Assembly: GCF_026210795.1 (NCBI RefSeq)
Contig: NC_089432.1
Location: forward strand, 4,030,001 to 4,094,000
DNA: 64,000 nt
Source of the DNA: Rhizophagus irregularis
Taxonomy: Eukaryota; Glomeromycota; Glomeromycetes; Glomerales; Glomeraceae
Direction: 5' to 3'
In this document: positions 47,053 to 59,395 of the stretch, one piece after another
Numbering within the stretch: the first letter of the stretch is position 1
How the letters are laid out: every line of letters starts with the position of its first letter
The notes under the pieces: generated by a model
Told to the model about the DNA's origin: nothing
The model's input: the letters and a program-made list of their open reading frames with translations, nothing else
The model's database searches: none
Position numbers and translations under genes: made by a program

Positions 47053-49349
47053 TTATTGATTATCAAGAAGATCATTTAAATTATTTTTTGCTAACTCATT
47101 TCCTTGTTTGGCAGATTTTTCATACCAATAAATTGCTTTATCTATATCTTTTGTAATTCCATCTCCATATTCATACATTATAGCAAGATTGGTTTGTGCC
47201 ACATCATGTCCTAAATTTGCAGCATTTTGATATAATTTAAATGCCTTTTGTTTATCAATACTAGTTCCAATTCCTACATCATAACAATGCCCTAACATCA
47301 TTATGCCCCCTAAATATCCTCCTTCGGCTGATTTTTTAAACGATTCAAAAGCTTTATTGTAATCTTTTTCAACACCTTTTCCATCCCTGTAACAAGTGCC
47401 AAGATTACGTATAGCTGTTATATTTCCATTATTTGCAGCTTTTTCATACCAATAAAAAGCCTTTTTTAAATTTTTTCTAATACCTAATCCGTATTCATAA
47501 CAATAACCAATTCCTAATTGCCCACTTGATAAATTTTTATCAGCTACTTTTTCATAATATTCAAAAGCTAATTTTTCATTTTTTATAGTTCCAAATCCAT
47601 AAAAATAACAATAACTGACAAAAAGTTGTGCTAATATATGATTTTTTTCTGATGCATTAATAAAAAAATCAAATGTTTTCTTATTATTTTCGCTTATTAC
47701 AATTCCACGATAATTAAAATATCCAAGAATAAAAATAGAATTTGAATTATTTTGATTAGTACTTAATAACCAATCATAAATTTCTTGTGAATTTATGTTA
47801 TGATCATTAAAATATTCAATAACTTGTTGCTTTTCTGATTTCTGTTCAATTCCTTTATTTTTTAATAAAAAAATAAAATCATTTATTTCATCAACTACTA
47901 TATTAAAATCCTTTTCAGTTGAAAGAGTTTCTTGTTTACTTGATAGTACTGTTATAGAATCAATTCCTTTTGTATCCATTTTATCAAAATTTTGAATAAG
48001 TTGAGATAAATCTCCTTGCATTTCTGAATTATTAGCGTTAGTACTTAAAGAAGTCTCATTAAGTTCCTGTTCATTTGATATTTGATGATTTTCTATTATT
48101 ACATCTGTTTTTGTAATTATGGCATTTAGCCAATCAAATACTTGATATATATTTGGTCGATTATCTGGCTCACCATCCCAACATTCTAAAAACAAATATA
48201 ATTTTAAGATTATTAAATAGTACTTAAATTATAAAAATTTTAAAATATAAAATATTACTCACTGGTATAAATTTTAACATATTCCTCAGGAGTATCAGGA
48301 ACAATAGTTTCTCTAAGTCCTTGTAAAATTTCTAAAGCCAAACCAATATCATAATGTTCACCTTCAACATAAAAAGGAGGTTGCCCACTCGATATTTCCC
48401 ATAATAATACGCCTATACTATAAATATCACTTTTTTCATTTAGTGAGTACATTTGCATTGATTGGTTATTATCATTTCTTCGTCTATTAAAGCTTTTCGG
48501 ATCGACATAAGGAACTATTCCAAATAGTTTAGATTGGAAATTGGATGATTCTCCAATTCTTTTTGACAGTCCGAAATCTGCTAATTTGATTGTTTTACTA
48601 TGAACTAGTATATTACAGTGGTGCTATTAAGAAAATATATACATTCTTATGAGTAATATGAATAATACAAATACATTATTATTAATGATCAAATAATGTT
48701 AAATAAATTACCAAATCACGATGCACTATTCCTTCGTTATGCAAGCATGATACGGCGCAAGATAATTGGTATGCCATATTATATTTGTCATTCCAAGTAA
48801 GCTTGTTAAAGTTTTTCTTTAAATAGCTTCGAAGAGTACCACCATCGGCGTATTCCATTACCAACCAATAATTATTATAATTTTCTAATTATTTAAATAA
48901 CAAAATTAATCATTAAAAGAATTTTGCGATTAACAAGAAAGAATATTATATTTATTAAGGTAACTTTAAAAATACCTGACTCAAGTTCTGTTATTCCATA
49001 ACAACGAATAATATTATCGTGAAAATCAACATCACGCTGAATTTTTAACTAAATAAAATTCAAAATTTTTAAATAGATATATTGGTAAGTTTTTTAAAAA
49101 ATGTATCATACATTAAATTACCTCACGAACGATTTCTTTCACAGTGATGTTATCAAGACTAAGAAACGACTTTAACGCAAATTTTTTTTCTGAATTTTTC
49201 CAATTTGCACGATATACTTTTCCGAAACCTCCTGTACCAATATGTTGAATATTATTAAATTGGTTGTATTCATAAAATTTAAAGTATTCTTTATCGACAG
49301 CTTCCTCAATCCAATTGACCCATTCATTTGTATACTCGGTGTCTTGCAT
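47053..49349 (-). CDS. Kinase-Sel1 fusion protein, copy 3 (655 aa)
   Basis: Model: complement(join(47053..48185, 48263..48623, 48712..48884, 48976..49048, 49122..49349)), 1968 nt, frame closed. Kinase motifs GTGGFGKVY, FALKSF, HRDL + HHCNILVHSK (Gly to Cys as in copy 1, and RNN to HSK), ADFGLSKRIG, YVDPKSFNRR, SDIYSIGVLLWE and CWDGEPDNRPN. The last exon gives a linker with IQNFDKMDTKGID and six Sel1-like repeats. All key catalytic residues are present. One extra codon occurs in the Asn-rich part of the activation-segment exon. Confidence 0.92.
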
Positions 49350-49414
49350 TTTTGATATTATCGAACTTATTGAATAATAATTGATAGACAGGAAAAAAAA
49401 AAATTGTTAAAATT

Positions 49415-49530
49415 TTATTGTGGTTGCCTTTTTATATTTGACCATAGCAGAACAGCAGAACAGTCGCACAGCGTGATTTCGTATCACCAAAACAAGAGTC
49501 GATCAGTAACCATGGCACCGCAGTACCGCA
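49415..49530 (-). promoter_or_regulatory. Shared promoter of kinase-Sel1 copy 3
   Basis: Minus strand: TATAAAAAGGCAACCACAAT about 80 nt before the ATG, then (plus view) GTCGCACAGCGTGAT and ACCGCAGTACCGCA. It differs in detail from copy 2 but keeps the order. Confidence 0.5.
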
Positions 49531-50835
49531 ATAACGAAGTAGTTATTGGTAATGACGTAATCTAAACAAAAAGTGTTTTCGTAATTATTTTCATTTAAAT
49601 ATATGCAAATTCTTTTTCATAAAGTCCAAATTAAAGAAAAATCATGATAAAAAAAACTATTTTTTTAAAGGTTGACTTATTTGAGTTGAAATTGGATAAA
49701 TGATACCTACCATAATACACATTGGGTTCTTTAAAATAGGTTGTTGTACTGTAGATAAAAGTAAGAATATTATAATTTATAAAAGGTATCAATATAAAGT
49801 TTACATTTATATTGTTTAGACTTTCAAAACAATTATATTTAATATAATAAATGTTGTTAATAGACAAAAAATTCCAAAGATTTTCTTATTTCTTTCCATA
49901 AATTAAACAAATTTTCAGGTTCCAATCAAATGAATTTTTTTGGTTAATATATTATCAAATGATTTAATAATGAATATTTTTTGATTTTTGAGCAAAACTT
50001 CCAGGGATGTCGATCCTAACCACGCCGGTAAAATTTCAAGTCATTTTACAGTTACTTGTAATTGTATAAAGATATAATTCGATTGACAATAGTGATGGAG
50101 TAAAGTCAATGTTGTATCATAAGTTTCTCTCTAGGATTCAGTAAGAATTTCGAATTTTGAAACTCCTTTTGAATTATTAGAGTGTATAGTAAATATGTGC
50201 TGGAAAACAATGATTATTTTAATTTTGCTGGCTACGCAACCTCTTCGCTTCCTATGATACACATTTGTCTCACAGCGTCAGTGGTTATTTACTAGGAAAG
50301 GGCCTTCGTTGTTCATTTATAAAATAAATTGGAAATTTGAAATTGTTTGAATTGGTAAACAATTAGTAAAGTGCAAATAACACAGTAAAATTCTAAAAGA
50401 TGTTCGATAGTTTTCTTTTTAAAAATATTCCCTATCTGGTTATAAATTTATTACTAAATTTACGCGAATATTTTTTGACAATCAGGAACATTTCAAGAAA
50501 ACATAATTGAATAATTGGTTGTCTTTGTAATAATGGAAGATCTTTATTATTTTTATTAATGACAAGAAAATTTTTGATTTCTTGTAAAAATATTTAGTTA
50601 TAGTTCTTCCAACAATATTTCAGTAGTAGTTTTATTTTCTAAATCAACCAATAAATTATCTATCCGTGAATCTCTCTGTAATATTGACACAACAATCAAC
50701 AAAATAATCTATTAATAAGTATACATATTCTTCAAAAAATATTTCAAGATTTTAATATAGCACAATCTTTGAATGTGGCATCTTGCTTTTCCTTTTTTTT
50801 TAGGTAAGAAATTGATGAAACATAATACAATTAGA
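49531..50835. other. Duplicated gene-free flank
   Basis: Aligns by eye with 45046-46250 and with 61950-63300 (shared TCGATCCTAACCAC near 50011 and 62345). No gene seen. Confidence 0.5.
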
Positions 50836-51168
50836 GATGAGGAAGTTCCAAACAGAGCGGTTCCGAACCGGTCCTGGAACCGATTCTAATTTTAGCAGAT
50901 TCTGATTGAAACACTCTGAGAACTGTTCTCGGAACCAGCTCCGAACCGGTTCGAAGGAACCGCATTGTCATCAAAAATTATGACGATCACGGACCAACCA
51001 GTGACCAACCATTGTTTGATGACCAATTAAAATTTTTCTAATCGATCTTCATCACATGCTCTACCTGCGTTTTAAATTTGACGCATGTAGCTCATATTTT
51101 ACTTAATGAGAACCAAAACGGAACCGACAAAGAACCGAAATAGAACCGACGAATTGATACCCATCCCT
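50836..51168. mobile_element. Word-rich insertion (GGAACCG / CGGTTCC)
   Basis: Begins AGAGATGAGGA and ends CCCATCCCTAG, weakly inverse. It is filled with GGAACCG, CGGTTCCG, CCGGTTCG and AGAACCGA words. Comparison with the matching flank of copy 3 (around 46220-46280) shows the block is absent there, so it is an insertion. Exact ends and target duplication are unclear. Confidence 0.6.
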
Positions 51169-52339
51169 AGATCAGATTGCATTATGCAATCGGATCATAT
51201 TTCTTAATTTTGTTAAATTAAGAATAATATGACTTATTTTTACAACTATTTCAGTTTGTACGATATTCTGTCAAATTTGATCTAGTACTTTTTTTAAACA
51301 TTGTCTACATAAATGTTAAATTAGAAAAAATCCATCAGCAAACGAATAACCATTTAGAAAGATTATTATAAAACTTTATCACTTGGATATGCAGTAACAT
51401 TTGTGGATATTCTTATTCGAGAGTTATGAAACTCCAATATTACTAGGAAAGGTAACCGTTGATGCCTCCGAAGCGTCATAAATCACATGCTCATAAAAAT
51501 TAAAAGTGGATATTATGAAGAAATCACACTGTGAAATCAATTATTTATTTATTTATTTTTTTTATTTTAAAAAAACGAATACAAATTAAAAATTTTTAAG
51601 AAATTAAAAATTTATTCGTTATTTTTTAAATGCTGTAAAAAATTTTTAAGTAATTAAATCAGGGACATAAACGAAAAGGGTTACACATAAACAAATCTAA
51701 AGTTACACCTGATCCTAATATTTTGTTGGTCATGCACGCGTGCGTACAGACAACCCATACATGGTTTGCAGAGTGTCCTATGAACGATTAAATATTAGAT
51801 GTAAATTAGAATAAAAGTAACAGTTCGAAAACATATATTCAGACAGAATTCAGAATCATTAAATTTTTCTATCTGTTTGTAATAAAAATAAGTATAATTA
51901 ACGTTAATAAATTTTATTATTTATCATTAGAAAAAGCAAGAGATGAATTTCTTTGACAAAAAAACACTTTAAGTCAAAATATCGACTGGCTTTATCCTTT
52001 CTTCTTACAACTATCATTGAATTTTTACTTAAAAAGATGCAAGCACATATTAAACTACCCATATTTAAATTACTCATTTAGAAAGACATTTTAATTTAAA
52101 ATGAATGATATAATGATAGATACAGAATTTATTTAATAATAGAAATATACAATAAAGATTACATAAATACAGTAGGTAAAAATTTTACTATTTATTTATA
52201 TTTATATAGAAATATAGTATTTACTAAGGAAAACTTTTTTTTAATTAACCTTTTATCAGCTAATCACTATTCTTGTAAATACTATTTAAAAAAAATAAAT
52301 ACTATAAACAAAGTCTGAGAATTTAATAATTAAAGAAAA
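51169..52339. other. Duplicated flank with a second insertion
   Basis: 51437-51779 is absent from the matching place in the copy 3 flank (around 46530). It starts CTAGGAAAGGTAACC and ends GCAGAGTGTCCTA, with an ATTT microsatellite inside. The rest matches 46300-47050. No gene. Confidence 0.5.
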
Positions 52340-54647
52340 TTATTGATTTTTTTGAAGTCCTTCTAAACTATTTTGTGCACCTTGATTTCCTTGTTTAGCA
52401 GATTCTTCATACCAATAAATTGCCTTATCTATATCTTTTGGAATTCCATCACCTTTATACATTATTAAAGCAAGATTATTTTGTGCTATATCATTTCCCA
52501 AATTTGCAGCATTTTGATATAATTCAAATGCTTTTTGCTTATTAATTTTAGTTCCAATACCATTATTATAACAATATCCTAACATCATTATTCCACTTAT
52601 AAATCCTCCTTCAGATGATTGTTTAAACAATTCAAAAGCTTTATTACAATTCCTTTTAACATCAATTCCATCTTCATATAAAACACCAAGATTATACATT
52701 GCATTTAAATTTCCATTATTTGCAGCTTTTTCATACCAATTAAGAGCCTTTTTTATGTCTTTTTTAATACCTACTATTCCATAATTATAACAATAACCAA
52801 TATTAAATTGTCCACTTGATAAATTTTTATTAGCTACTTTTTCATAATATTTAAAAGCTAATTTTTCATTTTTTATAATTCCAATTCCAAATCTATAACA
52901 AAGACCAACAAAATGTTGTGCTAATATATGCTTTTTTTCTGATGCATTGAAAAATAAATTAAATGCTTTCTCATTATTTTTAATCGTTATAATTCCATAA
53001 TAATTGAAATATCCAAATAAAAAAATAGAATTTGAATTATTTTGATTATTTATTAATAACCAATCATAAAATTCTTGTGAATTTATATTATGATCATTAA
53101 AATATTCAATAATTTGTTGCTTTTCTGATTTCCATTCAAGTCCTTTATTATTTAATTTAAAAATAAAATCATAAATTTCTTCAACTATTATGTTAAAATC
53201 TTTTTCAATTGAAATAGTTTCTTGATTGCTTGATACTATTATAGAATCAATGTCTTTTGTATTCATTTTACCAAAATTTTGTATAAATTGAGATAAATCT
53301 CCTTGTAATTCTGAACTATTAGTACTTATAGAAGTCTCATTAAGTTCTTGTTCATTTGACATCTGATGATTTTCTATAATTACATCTTTTTTTGTAATCA
53401 TGGAATTTAGCCAATCAACTACTTGATATATTGTTGGTCGATTATCTGGTTCCCCATCCCAACATTCTAATAACCAAATATAATTAAAGATTAATAAAAA
53501 TAATATTTACCAAAATTTTTAAAATTTAAAAGAATACTCACTGGTATAAATTTTAATATATTCGTTAGGAGTATCAGGAACAACAGTTTCTCTAATACCT
53601 TGTGAAATATCCAAAGCTAAACCAACATCATATTCTTCACCTTCAACGTAAAAAGGAGGTTGGCCGCTAGATATTTCCCACAACAATACTCCAATACTGT
53701 AAACATCACTCTTTTCACTTAGTGAGTACAATCGTGTTGATTGGTTAATATCTCTGTTATTATTTCTTCGTCTATTGAAGCATTTTGGATCGACATAAGG
53801 AACCATTCCAAATAATTTTGATTGAGAACTGGACGATGATCCAATTCTTTTTGATAATCCGAAATCTGCTAATTTGATTGTATTATTACGGACAAGTATA
53901 TTACCGGAATGCTACGAAAGAAATATACATTTTCAAATGAATAATGCAGAATAATAATATTATTAACGATTAAATAATGTTAAAATGAATTACCAAATCA
54001 CGATGAACTATTCCTTCATTATGTAAGCATGATACGGCACAAGATAACTGGTATGCCATATTATATTTGTCATCCCAAGTAAGTCTGCTAAAGTTTTTCT
54101 TTAAATAACTTCGAAGACTACCACCGTCGGCGTATTCCATTACTAACCAATAATTATTATGATTATCTAATAAATAAAAAAAAATCATTAAAATGTATTT
54201 CTTTGAATTTTGTGATTAACAAGAATATTATATTTATTAAGATAACTTCTGTCAATAATACCTGATTCAGGTTTTGTTAGCCCATAGCAACGAATAATGT
54301 TATCATGAAAATCAACTTCTCGTTGAATTTTCAACTAAAATAAAATTCAAAATTTAAAAATATAAGTATATTAAATGAAATCATAAACGAAAAAAAAAAT
54401 GTATTTTATATCGAATTACCTCACGAACAACCTCTTTAATAGTGATGTTATCAAGACTAAAAAAAGATTTTAACGCAAATTGTTTTTCTGAGTTTTTCCA
54501 ATTTGCACGATATACTTTCCCAAAACCTCCGGTACCAATATGTTGAATATTATTAAATTGTTTGTATTCATAAAATTTAAAATATTCTTTATCGACAGCT
54601 TCCTCGATCCAATTGACCCATTCATTTGTATGCTCTGTATCTTGCAT
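52340..54647 (-). CDS. Kinase-Sel1 fusion protein, copy 4 (656 aa)
   Basis: Model: complement(join(52340..53466, 53542..53911, 53994..54166, 54262..54334, 54420..54647)), 1971 nt, frame closed. GTGGFGKVY, FALKSF, HRDL + HSGNILVRN, intact ADFGLSKRI, YVDPKCFNRR, SDVYSIGVLLWE, CWDGEPDNRPT, then linker and six Sel1-like repeats ending SLEGLQKNQ. The activation-segment exon has four extra codons (RDIN) in the Asn-rich part. It is the copy closest to copy 2 in sequence and intron content, but with an intact DFG. The upstream region differs from the other copies beyond about 60 nt. Confidence 0.92.
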
Positions 54648-54780
54648 TTTTGATATTATCGAACGTATTGAATAATAGTAAATTAACAGTAGAATTAAAA
54701 AAAAATAAAAGTAAAACTTATTGGTTCTTCTTTTGTTTCAAATATTAATTTAGTATTACCAAACAAAAAAAGCCAACCAG

Positions 54781-54802
54781 TGGCCGTTGGTACCGCAGTA
54801 CG
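54781..54802 (-). promoter_or_regulatory. Remnant of shared upstream motif, copy 4
   Basis: Only GGTACCGCAGTAC is kept. The TATA-like element and GTACAGCGTGAT found before the other copies are not seen between here and the ATG. Confidence 0.35.
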
Positions 54803-54831
54803 GCAAATATTTTCTTACACAGTATGCATAT

Positions 54832-55095
54832 CCTTAAATTTGTGACAGGTTATGCCGATTAGAAATACTTTTTTGGGAGCGATCGACAAATGTGCCACAG
54901 ACAGTAATCTTTTCTTTTCAAAAAAAAAAAAACTTAATAAGAGGTATAAGAGGTGTAATTTTGCCTGCTCCGCAATTTTACTTAGAACGACAAACAAGGT
55001 TTTGGCTGAAAATTTAGACTTAAGCGCGATTTTTTTAAAAAAATGCGCCACATACTTTAAACAATATATTCGGCGTAACCTGTCACACATTTAGG
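54832..55095. mobile_element. MITE-like inverted-repeat element
   Basis: Left end CCTTAAATTTGTGACAGG and inverse right end CCTAAATGTGTGACAGG, both continuing TTAYGCCGA. About 264 bp. Open frames inside are short and overlap on both strands, so they are not genes. Target duplication not clear. Confidence 0.65.
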
Positions 55096-55594
55096 ACGTG
55101 CACACGGTATAACAAGTTCGTACTAGGATTAGCTTTTTTGAATTTGTTTGGCCAATGAAAGTAAGGTTGCACAATTTAGAATTTATTTATTGACGTTTAC
55201 TTAAATAAAATTGAATAAATAATCATTCCACCAACATATTGGATTTTTTTTAAATAATGTTTTATTATGATGAAAGTAAGAATAATCTAATTTATCAAAA
55301 GTATTATTACAAAGTTTACAATTATATTTAAATAATTTAAGTGTAATAAATGCTATTTTTCGAAAACATTCCTAAGGTCGTTTTCTCATCTCGTTCTTTT
55401 CATAAATTAATTATTATTTATATTAATTAAAAAGGGGAGTACAATTTTTTTTGTTAAAATGCCATCAAATGATTTTGTGGCATAGATAATTTTTTAATTT
55501 TTGAATTAGATTTCAAAGCTGTCGATCATAGATAGCCACACCGATAAAATTTCAATATTTGAACAATATTTTAACTATGAAAGTATACTTACTA

Positions 55595-55935
55595 CTAGAA
55601 ACTAAGATAATTTTCATCAAGCAACTGTTGCATTAACCGAAATACATGTATTGTCTTGCCAGATGCTCGTGGACCTATAAGCAACAAAATTCGCCAGCCT
55701 TTTTGATATCCAAGAAGGAATTTCCTGTGATCTATATTTTCTGTTGGATTTACGAAGTAAACTGAAGATACTTGATCTGGCATAATATATCCGCTAACTA
55801 TCCATCTCTTTTTGGTTAGGACTGGAACTGATTATTAAAGTTTAGTATTTAAATTGTTGGAGAAAACAAATTTTTTTACAAATTCTTACGTTCTTCCAGA
55901 GCCTTCCTTTTTCTTTTAAGGTTTTTAATAAAATT
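55595..55935 (-). pseudogene. 5' fragment of a P-loop ATPase gene
   Basis: Exon 55595-55821 reads LTKKRWIVSGYIMPDQVSSV, then YFVNPTENIDHRKFLLGYQKG and a Walker A motif GPRASGKT followed by HVFRLMQQLLDENY, then TAG. Acceptor GTTCCAG at 55822. A preceding exon ending at 55890 (donor GTAAGA) reads KRKALEE in the required phase. Walker B and the rest of an ATPase domain are missing; after the stop there is a strong unused donor GTAAGTATAC. It resembles an expanded STAND/AAA-type family of Rhizophagus, from memory. Probably truncated. Confidence 0.55.
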
Positions 55936-56087
55936 TCACTTTTTTCAACAGAAGTGGTCGGCAAATTTTCTTTTTCATTTTTTTCAGATTTCTAGTAGTA
56001 TGCAAAGAATAAGATGTGTGAGTAAGATAATAGTAGCAGATTCTCCTTCAAAATCAGCAGAACTTAATCACATGATAGTAGGATATG

Positions 56088-56250
56088 CACGTATAGAGGC
56101 TCTATGTCTGGACGCTCTTTTTCCCTATGTACGAGAACACAGGGCGTAGCATACTCGCTACCCGCATAGTAAGACACGTACAGAGACTCTATGTCCGAAC
56201 GCTCTTCTTCCCTGTGTGCGAGAACACGGCGTAGCACACTTACTACTCTA
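56088..56250. repeat. 87-bp tandem duplication
   Basis: Two diverged copies: CACGTATAGAGGCTCTATG.. at 56088 and CACGTACAGAGACTCTATG.. at 56175, both containing CGAGAACAC and GGCGTAGCA. GC-richer than neighbours. No frame. Confidence 0.85.
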
Positions 56251-56328
56251 TTTTAAGAATGTGCCAACCTTCAAATGACGCTTTAGTATTGCCACTTTCT
56301 TCTCTCCTTCGTCTCGGGTTCTAAATTA

Positions 56329-56490
56329 CTAATCAACATATCCAATTCCTTGCCTAAATCGCGATGTTGATGGCCATTTTGACTCGTCAGGATATTGTTC
56401 ATAATAAAAAACATCCCACGTATTTATTCTCCATTGTGTATAAGGTTTTCTCCAGTATTCTGAATGTCGAAATTTTTGATAATACCTCCT
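56329..56490 (-). other. Orphan aromatic-rich exon-like stretch
   Basis: After an acceptor-like GCTAG the frame reads RRYYQKFRHSEYWRKPYTQW, then ..WDVFYYEQYPDESKWPSTSR.. to TAG at 56329-56331 (53 codons, five Trp). It looks like real coding sequence but no start or partner exon is visible. It could be a fragment of a transposed gene. Family unknown. Confidence 0.35.
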
Positions 56491-56505
56491 CTAGCAACAT
56501 GATGA

Positions 56506-57539
56506 CAAAAATGAAATAATATGTTGTATCAAGTAACAACCCAAACTTATCTTAAATAAATTCCGTGGTTTATTAATAAAATTCTTTAAGAATAAATACA
56601 AAATAAAATGAAAAATATTTTACGTCCGAAAGTTGAAAAGCTCAAAGAGATATTATAGGAAAAATAATAAAAAAAATAATAGAGATTTTATAATAATATT
56701 ATTATTATTTAAATTAATATAAATAAAAGCATAAACCGATAGACTCAAAAATTAGATATCGACGTAAACTTCTAAACATGATTCAATAAGCTATAACCGC
56801 GCCTCACTATGTTCAAAAGTCTGATAATACTGATGTATCAGATGTACACAACAGACACCTGACCTTATTCCAAATTTACAAAGCCTATTAAATGAAAAAG
56901 TACTCTAATCTAACATTAGCTTTATATTATCTAATATCATTTAGTTAATACGATCACTTAGACATGTCATTTTATTGAATACTCTTATTCAAATTATTTG
57001 TTACAATGAAATTAATTTCTGCAAAAGAGAAAATTTTCTTGAACTATTAAATGCTAAAATGTAATTAGAATTATAAATTTATAAATTGATTCAACATCTG
57101 TTTGTAATGAAAATAGGTATGATGTTAATAACTTTTTTATTCATTAATCTTTTTTTTTTTTGTGGGAAAAAAGTAAAAGAGATGAAATCTTTGATCATTA
57201 TCAACTAGCTAACTCTTTTTATTTTAGCTTTAGATCTATGATTTACTTTTTCAATGTCTTTCCTTTTACAACTACAGTTGAAATTTTCCCTATAGAATTT
57301 TTTTCAAAAAAAAATAGAAGCTCGTTGATATAGAAAACAGCTTATGGTTATTGTACGGTGTTGTATTTATATTGGTTAACATCACAAAATAACGTTAACC
57401 AATATATACAGGTAAAATTTTAATAAGAAACTTATTGTTTATTGATATTTTAGAACAAATATGTTTATCTTGTAAATTTATTAATAAAATAATGTTAGTA
57501 ATTGATTTTACAATTTATTAATTAAAGAAATTTATTATA
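56506..57539. other. Gene-free stretch with a hairpin
   Basis: Perfect 13-bp hairpin TATATTGGTTAAC at 57368-57380 and GTTAACCAATATA at 57394-57406. The flanks resemble 3' flanks of the kinase-Sel1 copies. No gene. Confidence 0.5.
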
Positions 57540-57605
57540 AATTATTGATTTTTTTTAAATCATCTTTTGCTAATGTCTATATGACAACATGTTCTTCTCA
57601 CCTTC
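57540..57605 (-). pseudogene. Relic of a kinase-Sel1 gene
   Basis: Reads LAKDDLKKINNL and a stop, the C-terminus of the Sel1 part. Immediately upstream lies ATTGAAGGTGAG.., matching the kinase segment FYIEGE of exon 4 in the intact copies. Everything between is deleted. Confidence 0.6.
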
Positions 57606-57876
57606 AATACACGCGTTGAAGTTAAACTATCCACCAAAATAAGTAAAAAAAATCACTTTTTTTATAAAAAATTATCAAAAAGAAGAGTTATTCTGCTAGT
57701 TAACTTTACGTTTATTAGATAATCCATTAAATTGTTCGCCGACCTTTTTTTAATAATGTTTTATTTAATAAAAAATGCGCTTTTAACATATAACAATTTT
57801 ATTTCATTTCTTTTTAATTAAAAAAATATAAAATTTTGACTCTATATTAAAAAAGCTGACAATTAGTTTTCTATAT

Positions 57877-58254
57877 TATCGCCGTTTTCAAAGTGATATA
57901 CGCAAGGGACTATCATAAAAAAAATTAATGATTATTTTCTGATTTTCTGATTTCTGCGAAACCCAAGATTTCCCAAATAGAAAAAATTTAAAATAGAGGT
58001 ATTTCAAGTTGAAAACCTAAGAATTCAATTATTGAAAAAACTGCCTCATAAAAAAACTAATTCTATAATAAAATTTAAGAATTAGCAATATAAATAAACT
58101 TAAGTTGGAGTTTTTTTGGGGTTTGACTTAGAATACCTCATTTTACATCTTTTTCTATATAAAGACACTGGGAAATCTCGAGTTTTCGCAAAATTTATAA
58201 AATATTTTTTTTTTGGTGAAATTTTTTTACGTACATCATTTGAAAACGGCGATA
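57877..58254. mobile_element. Inverted-repeat element
   Basis: TATCGCCGTTTTCAAAGTGA at 57877 and its near inverse ending at 58254 (TTGAAAACGGCGATA), matching over about 27 bp. True ends may lie a few bases further out. No coding capacity. 58255-58770 shows nothing else. Confidence 0.55.
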
Positions 58255-58772
58255 AAAAAAATTGAAACCCGTAGTAAATCAAAGGATAAAGTTTTAGCGG
58301 AAATTTTAGATTTGCTGCGTAAATTAGTTTAAATATTAATTTAGGTTTTAGAATTTATTTTACTTTTAATTTTCTTATTTTTTCTAGCTTGTTAGGTGGT
58401 AATTCATTTTGTAGGTGGGAGTTAATAATGAAAAAATGCTTTTCATTTTTCTAGCAAACAGAAAATTCTCTTTTATTTTAGGACTCACGTCAAATAATCA
58501 GTACATGAGCTGAATCAGTTGATGATTGATCGATAATAAAAAGCTGCGTCCTCATTCACGTTCATGGAAGGAGTAAAATAAATTTCATATTATTTTATTT
58601 TATTTTTTTTATTATAAGCTAGTACTAAAAATGCAAACGAACATATTTATTGATCAAAGAAACTTTTTTATTATTAATTATTATTATTCGTTAATAAAAT
58701 TTATATTTTTTAGTTCATTTTGTATCACAAGAGGCTATACTATGTTAGTAGTCATGCATGACTTATTTTATA

Positions 58773-59202
58773 CAGTTCACCCTTACAATAACAAATTTTT
58801 ATAGTGAATAGCTTGTTATAGTGGAGAAAGTTTCTGACAATAATTTTTTTAATATAACGAATTATAAAGTAAAATCTTTGTACTTCGTAATTTGAATTTA
58901 AATGTTAAAACAAATATAATATAATGACCCTCAGTTATGTGCGAAAGTTCTATAAAATTATACAATGTCAAAACTTCATATTTCTATGAATTGGCCTTTA
59001 TGATCATAAAGAAGAAATGTTAAATTTTTTGCCATATCAACTTGCCATACTAATTTTACGTAAATCACGTAATTATAAAAATTTTGCGATTTTTTGTCAA
59101 AAAAATGTTTTACCTTAATTCACTATATACTACAGTGAATTCCCTCACTATAACGAATTTTAATCTCCAGCCCACAGAATTCACTATAGTAAGAGTGAAC
59201 TG
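58773..59202. mobile_element. Tc1/mariner (pogo-like) MITE, 430 bp
   Basis: Left end CAGTTCACCCTTACAATA and inverse right end CAGTTCACTCTTACTATAG, with TA directly outside at 58771-58772 and 59203-59204. Further ATAGTGAAT/ATTCACTAT words inside both ends. No transposase frame. The pogo assignment rests on the TA site and CAGT ends. Confidence 0.8.
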
Positions 59203-59264
59203 TATAATAATAATTATTTTAATTATTAATTAAAAAAAACATACATTTTAAACGAATTCTAATT

Positions 59265-59395
59265 TGTTAAAACGGATAATGCAGATATCCCGATTATCCG
59301 GATTGAATAGATAATTCAAATTCGAATACCCGGATTAACGCCAGCATTTTTTTGCATTTTTACTAGTAAAAACGCACTAACGGATCCAGACTCTA
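59265..59395. repeat. Word-iterated island (CCGGAT / ATCCGG)
   Basis: CGGATAATGCAG, CGATTATCCGGATTG, ACCCGGATTAACG and ACGGATCCAG within 130 bp, similar in vocabulary to the islands at 27455 and 28735. No frame or clear ends. Confidence 0.45.

Noticed and set aside
54815-55094. Two overlapping 80-91 codon frames on opposite strands
   Set aside because: Both lie within the inverted-repeat element 54832-55095 and look non-coding.
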